From Pedobacter psychrotolerans (GTDB taxonomy: Bacteria; Bacteroidota; Bacteroidia; Sphingobacteriales; Sphingobacteriaceae): a DNA stretch of 64,000 bases. This document shows, one piece after another, positions 8,566-16,267 of the stretch. The notes beneath the pieces were generated by a model. It had not been told where the DNA came from and searched no databases. It saw nothing but the letters and a program-made list of their open reading frames with translations. The position numbers were made by a program, and so were the translations under genes. Each line of letters starts with the position of its first letter. Position 1 is the stretch's first letter. Location: assembly GCF_004340665.1 (NCBI RefSeq), contig NZ_SLWO01000007.1, positions 261,720 to 325,719 of the forward strand, read 5' to 3'.

Positions 8566-9057
8566 TTATCTACCTGATAACTCTATAACTTCTAAGGTAT
8601 GAATATTTTCTTCAGAAATGCAAAATCTAATCAGTGTTCTCACTTTGTGCCAGCCCTGTTTTCCCGCCGCACCAGGGTTTATATGCAGACATTTTATTTT
8701 TTCATCGAACATCACTTTTAAAATATGAGAGTGTCCGGTGATAAATAATTTCGGCGGGTTAGTGTAAATTTCTGGTTTAACATAAGCAGAATATTTACCC
8801 GGGTAACCACCAATATGTGTCATCCAAACATCAACCAGTTCGCAGCTAAATCGATTTTTCTCCGGGAACTCAGAACGAATTGCAGCATCATCAATATTTC
8901 CAAATACGCCTCGCAAAGGTTTAAATGCAGCTAATGGAGCAGCTACATCAGGTCCAAAATCTCCGGCATGCCAAATTTCATCAACCTGATCAAAGTGCTT
9001 AAAAACCGCATCATCCAGGTAACCATGCGTATCAGAAATTAATCCTATTTTTCTCAT
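8566..9057 (-). CDS. metallophosphoesterase, YfcE/MJ0936 family
   Basis: A 163-residue calcineurin-like phosphoesterase. Metal-binding motifs appear in order: SDTHG (residues 8-12), HAGDFG (about 31), GNID (about 53), THIGG (about 80) and TGHSH (about 107). Length and motif spacing match the YfcE/YsnB-type cyclic phosphodiesterases; the physiological substrate is not known for most members. Upstream of fbp with a 19-bp gap. Confidence 0.88.
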   Translation of the reverse strand: MRKIGLISDTHGYLDDAVFKHFDQVDEIWHAGDFGPDVAAPLAAFKPLRGVFGNIDDAAIRSEFPEKNRFSCELVDVWMTHIGGYPGKYSAYVKPEIYTNPPKLFITGHSHILKVMFDEKIKCLHINPGAAGKQGWHKVRTLIRFCISEENIHTLEVIELSGR

Positions 9058-9214
9058 ATTGTGAATTTAATTGTGCTGGCCATACACCAAATTTTTGAAG
9101 CCAATTTACAGTGATCGTGTTTGCACACCAAAAAAATTGATGCAATTTTACATCATCATCTGCACGGAAAACGGCAGGTTATTAATGCATCATTTGATCA
9201 CCAATTTAAACCAA

Positions 9215-9916
9215 CTAAAATGCCAGAAAAAAATCTTTTAATAAGTATTTATATGATGAACTATGCATTTTCAGCGATTCATAAATATAGAAATCACTTT
9301 CCACACACAACGCTTGATTTTTTGCCAAACAAATAATTTGCCTGAAAGTCGGTTTTTGAAGATCAGAATGAAGATTAACTTTTTCAACAAGATGAAGTGA
9401 ATAGGTAGCAGCAATTTTAACTACCTCATCAGCTTGTTTCACTGGTAGAATTATCCAGAGTTTACCATTCTGTGCCAATAAATCGTTTGCCTTACGAATA
9501 AGCATCTCGAAAAATGATTGATCAGCATGCCGGGCGATGCCTTTTCTTTCTTCATCGTTTCTGAGGTCATTTACAAAAAAAGGCGGATTAGATACAATCA
9601 AATCAAATTTTGGAATGCTATGAAATTCCTGAATCCCCAGATGATGAACTTTCAACCGACTATTAAAAACGGATAACTGAAAATTCCTTCCCGCAGTTTG
9701 CGCAGCTTGCAGATCAATTTCTACCGCCTCAACTTCAGCTTCAGGGAAACGCTGCGCAAGCATGAGCGCGATCACACCCGTCCCCGTTCCAATATCCAGG
9801 ATATGTTGAGGCCCTTCATGATTGGCCATTGCAGCAATCAACACCCCATCGGTATTAATCTTCATGGCGCAACCCGTTTGGTCAACTTCAAACTGCTTAA
9901 ATTTAAAAATACTCAT
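9215..9916 (-). CDS. trmN6: tRNA1(Val) (adenine(37)-N6)-methyltransferase
   Basis: A SAM-dependent methyltransferase of the YfiC type, which methylates A37 of tRNA-Val. It has motif I LDIGTGTGVIALMLAQR (about residues 42-58), acidic motif II EVEAVEIDL, and the N6-adenine catalytic motif SNPPFF (about 113-118). The start at 9916 (MSIFKFKQFEV) is preferred over the ATG at 9925 because related proteins begin there; length is then 233 residues. The C-terminus ends LLKDFFLAF as in the family. Confidence 0.88.
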   Translation of the reverse strand: MSIFKFKQFEVDQTGCAMKINTDGVLIAAMANHEGPQHILDIGTGTGVIALMLAQRFPEAEVEAVEIDLQAAQTAGRNFQLSVFNSRLKVHHLGIQEFHSIPKFDLIVSNPPFFVNDLRNDEERKGIARHADQSFFEMLIRKANDLLAQNGKLWIILPVKQADEVVKIAATYSLHLVEKVNLHSDLQKPTFRQIICLAKNQALCVESDFYIYESLKMHSSSYKYLLKDFFLAF

Positions 9917-9974
9917 AACAACCAATTCAACACCTCAAACACCTAACCAACTTACCGCCTGCCCAACTAACCTC

Positions 9975-10367
9975 CTAAACCTCTAACCCCTCATACAATT
10001 CCAGAGGCAAACCATCCGGATCATTAAAAAAAGTAAATCTTTTACCCGTAAACTCATCAACACGAATGGGTTCTGTGATAATTCCTGCATCACTTAACCT
10101 GTCAATTTCCTGTTCAATATCATCTACCTCAAAAGCAAGATGCCTTAAACCTTGGGCTTCAGGCCTAGATGGCCTGGCGGGTGAATTTTCGAAGGAAAAT
10201 AGTTCAATCTGATACAACCCATTCACAGCTAAATCCAATTTGTACGATTTACGTTCTTCACGATAAACCTCAGCCAATATGGTAAAGCCCAGCTTATTGA
10301 CATAGAAATTTTTTGATCTTTCATAATCAGAACAGATAATGGCAATGTGATGAATCCGGTTGAACAT
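9975..10367 (-). CDS. VOC/glyoxalase-like metalloprotein (YaeR-type)
   Basis: A 130-residue vicinal-oxygen-chelate protein with two beta-alpha-beta-beta-beta halves: IHHIAIICSDYERSKNFYVNKLGF at the N-terminus and LRHLAFEVDDIEQEIDRL then FFNDPDGLPLELYEGL at the C-terminus. Putative metal ligands are H7 (or H6), the Glu in YQIELFSF, the His in LRHLAF and the Glu in LELYEG. It resembles the YaeR/gloA2 group of uncharacterised lyase-like proteins. Ends in TAG followed by a TTAG-rich tract. Confidence 0.85.
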   Translation of the reverse strand: MFNRIHHIAIICSDYERSKNFYVNKLGFTILAEVYREERKSYKLDLAVNGLYQIELFSFENSPARPSRPEAQGLRHLAFEVDDIEQEIDRLSDAGIITEPIRVDEFTGKRFTFFNDPDGLPLELYEGLEV

Positions 10368-10801
10368 ATATAATGAGTGGATTTTTAATGAATAAATTTG
10401 AAGGACAAAGTTGCAGAAAAATTATGAAGACAAAAGAATTCTTCAACTAGGCTAGTAAAGTGGAGAAAAGTTACCAAGCCCCTATCCGAAGGAGAAAAAG
10501 CGCCTGTCGACACCTTTCCCCGGGAGGGAAAGGGCGAAAGAAAAAAGCATTCTTCACAACTAGCTATCCAATATAGTTGGCTTTGTATGAAATGAAGTCA
10601 GTAGACTAAAACGCAGGGATTCTTCTCTGCGCTCTGAATGACAGCAAGGTGGGAAGATAAAGCGTTTTGGTTAGTGAACCAACAAACCAAAGGCTTGGAG
10701 CTTGGTTACCTTTTTACTATTCTCCTTATCAACTTTCCCTTCCCTATTAATCTCTATCACAATCCGACCATCATTTAATCATCCATTCACTCTTTCCTTC
10801 T
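10368..10801. other. intergenic with a dispersed repeat (copy 1)
   Basis: No gene. About 10479-10660 matches 46760-46945: shared phrases include CCCCTATCCG, CACCTTTCCCC, GGAATGAAGTCAGTAGA or its near-equal, TAAAACGCAG, GATGACAGCA or GAATGACAGCA and GGTGGGAAGA. The part just before purL is low-complexity ATTCA/ATCCA sequence. Confidence 0.6.
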
Positions 10802-10886
10802 ATGATTAACTCTCCACAATCTCGTCATTATTTCCACATTCTCCCATTCTATTATGCAATCATTCACGCATTAAATCTAAAAAACC

Positions 10887-10894
10887 TAAATTTG
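10887..10894 (+). promoter_or_regulatory. -7 box of purL (TAAATTTG)
   Basis: Fits the Bacteroidota TAnnTTTG box and lies 18 bp before the ATG at 10913. It is inside the longer open frame that begins at 10802, which argues that translation starts at 10913. I saw no TTG at the usual -33 spacing. Confidence 0.45.
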
Positions 10895-10912
10895 CACTTT
10901 CAAAAAAAAAGC

Positions 10913-13900
10913 ATGATTCATTTCTTCCTTAGTCAATCGCAGGCGGTTTTTGTATTACAAACAGACAAAACGCTTACTACCAATGATATTACTAAACTTG
11001 AATGGTTATTTGGCGGTGCCAAAATATCAGCAGAAACAGCTCTAAAAGGCTTTTTCGTCGGACCAAGGGCAGCCATGATTACGCCATGGAGCACAAATGC
11101 GGTAGAGATTACCCAGAACATGGACATGCAAGGCATCATCAGAATCGAAGAATTTAAAGCAGTAGCTGAAGATTTCTCTGATTACGACCCTATGCTCGCT
11201 CAAAAATACGACAAGCTTGATCAAGGCATTTACACCATTGATATTAAGCCGGAGCCCATTTTAGAAATCACTGATATTGCAGCCTACAACAAACAAGAAG
11301 GCTTATCATTAAGTGATGAAGAAGTAGAATACCTGAATACTTTAGCCACCAATTTGGGAAGACCTTTAACAGATTCAGAAGTTTTTGGTTTCTCGCAAGT
11401 AAATTCTGAACATTGCCGTCATAAAATATTCAACGGAAAATTTGTAATCGATGGAGTGGAACAACCATCCTCACTGTTTAAATTAATCAGGAAAACATCA
11501 GAAGCAAATCCAAATGATATTGTTTCCGCCTATAAAGATAATGTTGCTTTTATTAAAGGCCCAACGGTACAACAATTCGCACCAAAAAGAGCCGATATTC
11601 CAGATTATTACGCTACCAGCGATTTCGACTCAGTCATCTCCTTAAAAGCAGAAACCCATAACTTCCCAACTACTGTTGAACCTTTTAATGGTGCAGCAAC
11701 GGGTTCGGGTGGCGAAATCAGAGATCGTTTAGCTGGCGGACAAGGTTCTTTACCTTTAGCAGGAACCGCGGTTTACATGACAGCACTTTCCAGGTTGGAA
11801 GAAAACCGCCCATGGGAAAAAGGTGTGGAAGAAAGAGCATGGCTATACCAAACCCCAATGGATATTCTGATCAAAGCATCAAACGGCGCAACAGATTTTG
11901 GAAATAAATTCGGCCAGCCACTCATCACGGGGTCAGTGTTAACTTTTGAACATGAAGAAGATTCCCGCAAATTAGGTTTCGATAAAGTAATCATGCTTGC
12001 AGGTGGTATTGGCTACGGAAAAGCCAGTCAGGCACAAAAATTAAAACCACAAGAAGGCGATAACATCGTTATTCTGGGCGGTGAAAACTATAGAATCGGA
12101 ATGGGTGGTGCAGCAGTTTCATCTGCTGATACCGGTCAACACGGATCAGGCATTGAACTAAATGCCATTCAAAGATCTAATCCCGAAATGCAAAAGCGTG
12201 CTGCCAATGCAGTTCGTGGCATGGTAGAAAGTGAACACAATTCAATCATCTCTATTCACGATCATGGTGCAGGTGGACACTTAAACTGTTTATCAGAACT
12301 GGTAGAAGAAACAGGTGGATTAATCAACTTAGATAAATTACCTGTTGGCGATCCTACCCTATCAGCTAAAGAAATTATCGGAAACGAATCTCAGGAAAGA
12401 ATGGGATTAGTAATTGGTAACGAACACATTGAAACTTTACAGAAAATTGCTGATCGCGAACGCTCCCCTATGTATACGGTAGGTAAAGTAACCGGTGATC
12501 ATCGTTTTACTTTCAAATCTGAAACGACAGGCATTAAGCCAATGGACCTGGAACTGAAAGACATGTTCGGCAGTTCGCCAAAAATCGTGATGGATGACCA
12601 AACCATTAATCGCCAATACGAAGCACTTGCTTACGATCAAAAAGAACTTCATACTTATTTAGAGCAGGTTTTACAGTTAGAAGCTGTTGCATCAAAAGAT
12701 TGGTTAACCAATAAAGTTGACCGTTGTGTAGGTGGCCGCGTAGCGAAACAACAAACTACTGGCCCATTGCAGTTGCCACTGAACAACTGTGGGGTGATGG
12801 CTTTAGATTTTCAAGGTAAAGAAGGGATTGCAACCTCAGTTGGCCATGCCCCGATTTCCGCACTGATTGACCCGGCTGCAGGAAGCAGAAATGCGATTGC
12901 AGAATCCTTATCTAATATAGTTTGGGCACCTTTAAAAGAAGGCTTGAAAAGTGTTTCACTTTCAGCAAACTGGATGTGGGCCTGTAAAAATGAAGGAGAA
13001 GATGCCCGTTTATATGAAGCAGTAAAGGCTTGTTCTGATTTTGCCATCGATTTAGGAATCAACATCCCGACAGGAAAAGATTCGCTTTCGATGAAACAGA
13101 AATATAAAGACGGTGATGTAATTGCACCAGGAACAGTGATTATTTCTGCTGGTGCGAATTGTAATGACATTACACAGGTGGTAGAACCCGTACTTCAAAA
13201 AGATGGAGGATCCATTTATTACATCAACCTTTCTAATGACACTTATAAATTAGGAGGATCTTCTTTTGCGCAGATCCTAAGTAAGATTGGAACAGAGACA
13301 CCAGACATTAAAGATGCAGGTCAATTCTCGAAAGCATTCAACACTATTCAGCAATTAATTAAAGAAGATAAAATTCAGGCCGGACACGATATTGGTAGCG
13401 GTGGTTTAATTACTACGTTATTGGAAATGTGTTTCGCCGATCGCGATTTAGGCGCTTCAATTGATCTTTCCTCTTTAGGTGAACAAGACATTATTAAATT
13501 ATTATTTGCTGAAAATATCGCTTTGGTTTTCCAGGCATATGCCTCAGTAGAAAATACACTAACCAGTGCAGGTGTTAATTTCCATAAAATTGGAAGAGTG
13601 ACATCATCAGCTACTCTTGAGGTTAAGAATGAAACAAATAGTTTCAACTTTGAAATCAACCACTTACGTGATGTATGGTTTAAAACTTCATACCTACTAG
13701 ACGCCAAGCAAACGGGTAATGGTTTAGCGAAAAAACGTTACGACAATTATAAAAATCAGGCCTTAAAATATAATTTCCCATCTCAGTTTGATGGAAAGAA
13801 ACCTGTAATTGATGCTACGAAACCCCGTCCGAAAGCAGCGATTATCCGTGAAAAAGGAAGTAACTCTGAGCGTGAACTTGCTAACGCGATGTACTTAGCA

Positions 13901-14581
13901 GGTTTTGATGTGAAAGATGTTCACATGACGGATTTAATCACAGGCCGCGAAACACTGGAAGACATCCAGTTTATTGGTGCTGTTGGAGGTTTCTCTAACT
14001 CTGATGTTTTAGGATCAGCCAAAGGTTGGGCTGGCGCATTTTTATATAATGAAAAAGCCAGGGTAGCTTTAGAAAAATTCTTTGCCCGCCCTGATACTTT
14101 ATCCGTTGGTATTTGTAATGGCTGTCAATTATTTATAGAGCTTGGCCTGATTAACAAAAGCCACGATGAGAAACCAAAAATGCTGCACAACAAAAGCGGT
14201 AAGCACGAAAGTATTTTCACTTCATTAACCTTACAAGAAAATCATTCAGTGATGCTTTCTACCTTAGCAGGTAGTACTTTAGGCGTTTGGGTATCACATG
14301 GAGAAGGAAGATTCTCATTACCTTATGCGGAAGATCAATATAAAATCGTAGCCAAATATGCATACGAAGGTTATCCTGCAAGTCCGAATGGTTCTGATTA
14401 CAACACTGCGATGATGTGTGATGAAACTGGCCGTCATTTAGTCATGATGCCACACATTGAACGTTCATTATTCCAGTGGCATTGGGCAAACTATCCTGCT
14501 GGCAGAAAAGATGAAGTATCACCATGGATGGAAGCTTTTGTAAACGCCAGAAAATGGATTGAAGAAAAAGTTGAAGGTTAA
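10913..14581 (+). CDS. purL: phosphoribosylformylglycinamidine synthase (single-chain)
   Basis: A large single-chain FGAM synthase, purine synthesis step 4 (FGAR + Gln + ATP to FGAM). The frame is open from 10802, but MIHFFLSQSQAVFVLQ at 10913 matches the family start and gives 1222 residues. Visible parts: SEHCRHKIFNG and ETHNFPTTVEPF.GAATGSGGEIRD (synthetase half), GGLITTLLEMCFADRD (second AIRS-like half), and a C-terminal glutamine amidotransferase with nucleophile Cys in GICNGCQLF and SHGEGRF further on. The large linked form is typical of Bacteroidota and proteobacteria. Followed by a strong terminator. purM lies 4.3 kb downstream on the same strand. Confidence 0.95.
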   Translation: MIHFFLSQSQAVFVLQTDKTLTTNDITKLEWLFGGAKISAETALKGFFVGPRAAMITPWSTNAVEITQNMDMQGIIRIEEFKAVAEDFSDYDPMLAQKYDKLDQGIYTIDIKPEPILEITDIAAYNKQEGLSLSDEEVEYLNTLATNLGRPLTDSEVFGFSQVNSEHCRHKIFNGKFVIDGVEQPSSLFKLIRKTSEANPNDIVSAYKDNVAFIKGPTVQQFAPKRADIPDYYATSDFDSVISLKAETHNFPTTVEPFNGAATGSGGEIRDRLAGGQGSLPLAGTAVYMTALSRLEENRPWEKGVEERAWLYQTPMDILIKASNGATDFGNKFGQPLITGSVLTFEHEEDSRKLGFDKVIMLAGGIGYGKASQAQKLKPQEGDNIVILGGENYRIGMGGAAVSSADTGQHGSGIELNAIQRSNPEMQKRAANAVRGMVESEHNSIISIHDHGAGGHLNCLSELVEETGGLINLDKLPVGDPTLSAKEIIGNESQERMGLVIGNEHIETLQKIADRERSPMYTVGKVTGDHRFTFKSETTGIKPMDLELKDMFGSSPKIVMDDQTINRQYEALAYDQKELHTYLEQVLQLEAVASKDWLTNKVDRCVGGRVAKQQTTGPLQLPLNNCGVMALDFQGKEGIATSVGHAPISALIDPAAGSRNAIAESLSNIVWAPLKEGLKSVSLSANWMWACKNEGEDARLYEAVKACSDFAIDLGINIPTGKDSLSMKQKYKDGDVIAPGTVIISAGANCNDITQVVEPVLQKDGGSIYYINLSNDTYKLGGSSFAQILSKIGTETPDIKDAGQFSKAFNTIQQLIKEDKIQAGHDIGSGGLITTLLEMCFADRDLGASIDLSSLGEQDIIKLLFAENIALVFQAYASVENTLTSAGVNFHKIGRVTSSATLEVKNETNSFNFEINHLRDVWFKTSYLLDAKQTGNGLAKKRYDNYKNQALKYNFPSQFDGKKPVIDATKPRPKAAIIREKGSNSERELANAMYLAGFDVKDVHMTDLITGRETLEDIQFIGAVGGFSNSDVLGSAKGWAGAFLYNEKARVALEKFFARPDTLSVGICNGCQLFIELGLINKSHDEKPKMLHNKSGKHESIFTSLTLQENHSVMLSTLAGSTLGVWVSHGEGRFSLPYAEDQYKIVAKYAYEGYPASPNGSDYNTAMMCDETGRHLVMMPHIERSLFQWHWANYPAGRKDEVSPWMEAFVNARKWIEEKVEG

Positions 14582-14616
14582 TGGTTCCTAAACTTTAATA
14601 GATTGAAATTACATGA

Positions 14617-14646
14617 AAAAGGCTTGAGCAAACACTCAAGCCTTTT
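14617..14646 (+). terminator. terminator after purL
   Basis: Perfect 12-bp stem AAAAGGCTTGAG / CTCAAGCCTTTT with a 6-nt loop, 36 bp after the stop. Confidence 0.85.
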
Positions 14647-14795
14647 CACTTTTCATCCAACCTTACAATTATAATTTATTTTTGAACATTACTTCGTAAA
14701 TCCGTCATACTGAATTTATTTCAGCATCTTTTATAAAAAACTCCTCAATTTAAGATCCTGAATCAAGTTCAGGAAGACGGGATATACGCCAAAGT

Positions 14796-14958
14796 CGTCA
14801 TCTCGACTGTAGCACCTGCCTTTTTCAGGCAGTGCGAAATGGAGAGATCTTTTCAAATGCGTTTCTTCTCATTATTCATTTGCAAAAAGCAAAGTTCAAA
14901 GATTTTTCCACTGCGGTCGAAATGACGAACCCTAAGTAATTGATAGTTTCTAGCCACC
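14796..14958. repeat. REP-like element, copy 1
   Basis: About 163 bp that begins CGTCATCTCGACTGTAGC and ends near CTGCGGTCGAAATGACG plus GATAGTTTCTAGCC. The ends are imperfect inverted repeats (GTCATCTCGACTG versus GGTCGAAATGAC). An inner palindrome CTGCCTTTTTCAGGCAG is present. A second copy lies 54 bp further on. Confidence 0.8.
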
Positions 14959-15011
14959 ATAATAACTAAACCCCTAACCAACTCTCCACCTTTCTCCTAA
15001 AAACCAATTGT

Positions 15012-15171
15012 CGTCATCTCGACTGTAGCACTTGCCTCCTTCAGGCAGTGCGAAATGGAGAGATCTTTTCAAATGGATTTCTTCTGATTATTCATTTGCC
15101 AAAAGCGAAGTTCAAGATTTCTCCACTGCAGTCGAAATGACGAACCTTCAATAACTGATAGTTTCTAGCCG
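15012..15171. repeat. REP-like element, copy 2
   Basis: Near-identical to 14796-14958 with scattered substitutions (e.g. CTTGCCTCCTTCAGGCAG in place of CCTGCCTTTTTCAGGCAG; TGCAGTCGAAATGACG at the right end). The gap between the two copies is CTAA-rich low-complexity sequence. Confidence 0.8.
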
Positions 15172-15222
15172 CCTTACTAACTAAACCCCTAAACATCTAA
15201 CCAACTCCTCACCTAACCACCT

Positions 15223-16065
15223 CTACATCAAATTAAAATTAATCGGCATATTGTACCTAACCCTTACCGGAATTCCCTTGTTTTTCCCAGGTTTCCAGAG
15301 TGGAGATTTTTTAATCACCTTCATAGCTTCCTCATCGCATCCATAACCAATCCCCTTTAATACTTTAACATCGGTTATTGAACCATCCTTTTCAACCACG
15401 AAACTGATAAATACCTTACCTTGAACCCCATCATCTTGTGCTTGTGAAGGATAACGCAGATTACGTTCCATGTATTTAGCAAAAGCTTTCATACCACCTG
15501 TAAATTCAGGATATTCATCCACGCCGTCTGTACCAACAATAGCATTTGAGTCGCCGCCAGATGTATCTTCTTTAGTCAAACCATCACCATTGCCCGTAAC
15601 CACAGCTTTATTAAGTACTAAATTTGGCTTAATATCTCCATCTTGAGTAACATTGCTAACAACAGCATTCTTAATTTCGTCTATAGTAGGCGGATCTTTG
15701 ATTTCCGGTCTATCAACCACCACAATATTCGATGTCATGTTCACTGTTTTCACTTTAACAGGTTCAGCTTTTGCAGGCTCAACCTTTTTCTCCGGTTCAA
15801 CTTTTTTTTCCATCGTATGAATCACATTAGTCAAATCCACTACTGTAGGAGGAATTGTCTTTTCGATAACTGTCGGAAACATTTTACTATAAACCAGTGG
15901 AGCAAAGCCAGCTAAAAGAAATAATCCACTGACTATAAATAGCGATCTGGTCATAATTTTAGAAGATTTAGACCTTAATTCATAGGCGCCATAGTTTTTG
16001 TTGCGGTTAGCAAATACAAGATCGAGCCACTCGGTTTTGTACACATTGATTGAAGAATTGAACAT
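15223..16065 (-). CDS. energy transducer TonB
   Basis: A 280-residue TonB-type protein that couples the proton-motive force to outer-membrane TonB-dependent receptors. Residues 1-35 are cytoplasmic (WLDLVFANRNKNYGAYELR, a Bacteroidota hallmark), about 42-60 span the inner membrane, and 90-110 are Lys/Pro/Glu rich (KKVEPEKKVEPAKAEPVKV) to cross the periplasm. The C-terminal domain (about 190-280) has FAKYMERNLRYPSQAQDDGVQGKVFISFVV in sense and ends PVRVRYNMPINFNL. It probably serves several receptors, including perhaps the Oar-like receptor at 21.7 kb. Ends in TAG followed by a TTAG-rich tract. Confidence 0.92.
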   Translation of the reverse strand: MFNSSINVYKTEWLDLVFANRNKNYGAYELRSKSSKIMTRSLFIVSGLFLLAGFAPLVYSKMFPTVIEKTIPPTVVDLTNVIHTMEKKVEPEKKVEPAKAEPVKVKTVNMTSNIVVVDRPEIKDPPTIDEIKNAVVSNVTQDGDIKPNLVLNKAVVTGNGDGLTKEDTSGGDSNAIVGTDGVDEYPEFTGGMKAFAKYMERNLRYPSQAQDDGVQGKVFISFVVEKDGSITDVKVLKGIGYGCDEEAMKVIKKSPLWKPGKNKGIPVRVRYNMPINFNLM

Positions 16066-16239
16066 AGCTTTTAAGTTTTAAGCATGATGTAACAAAATCA
16101 TCGATTCCATAAAACAGTTAAAAAATCTCCATTCTTTACCAAAAATGAAATTTTTGATCTCTAAAACATTTTTTTATTTCATTTTCAATAAAATTGATAT
16201 ATTTCTTACGATTGTTTTATAAAAATTAATTAAATATCC

Positions 16240-16247
16240 TATTTTTG
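16240..16247 (+). promoter_or_regulatory. -7 box of glutamine synthetase gene (TATTTTTG)
   Basis: TAnnTTTG match 20 bp before the ATG at 16268. A TTG at 16212-16214 is 25 bp upstream, longer than the usual 19-21. Confidence 0.4.
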
Positions 16248-16267
16248 ACAAAAAACATAACAAATTA

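Noticed and set aside
9121..9336. 71-codon plus-strand frame
   Set aside because: Partly antisense to the tRNA methyltransferase gene and otherwise low-complexity; chance frame.
10802..10912. Longer N-terminus of PurL
   Set aside because: 36 extra residues do not resemble the family, and a TAAATTTG box lies inside them.
12811..13170. Minus-strand frames within purL (also at 11773, 12437 and 13375)
   Set aside because: Antisense shadows of a strongly coding gene, no independent signals.
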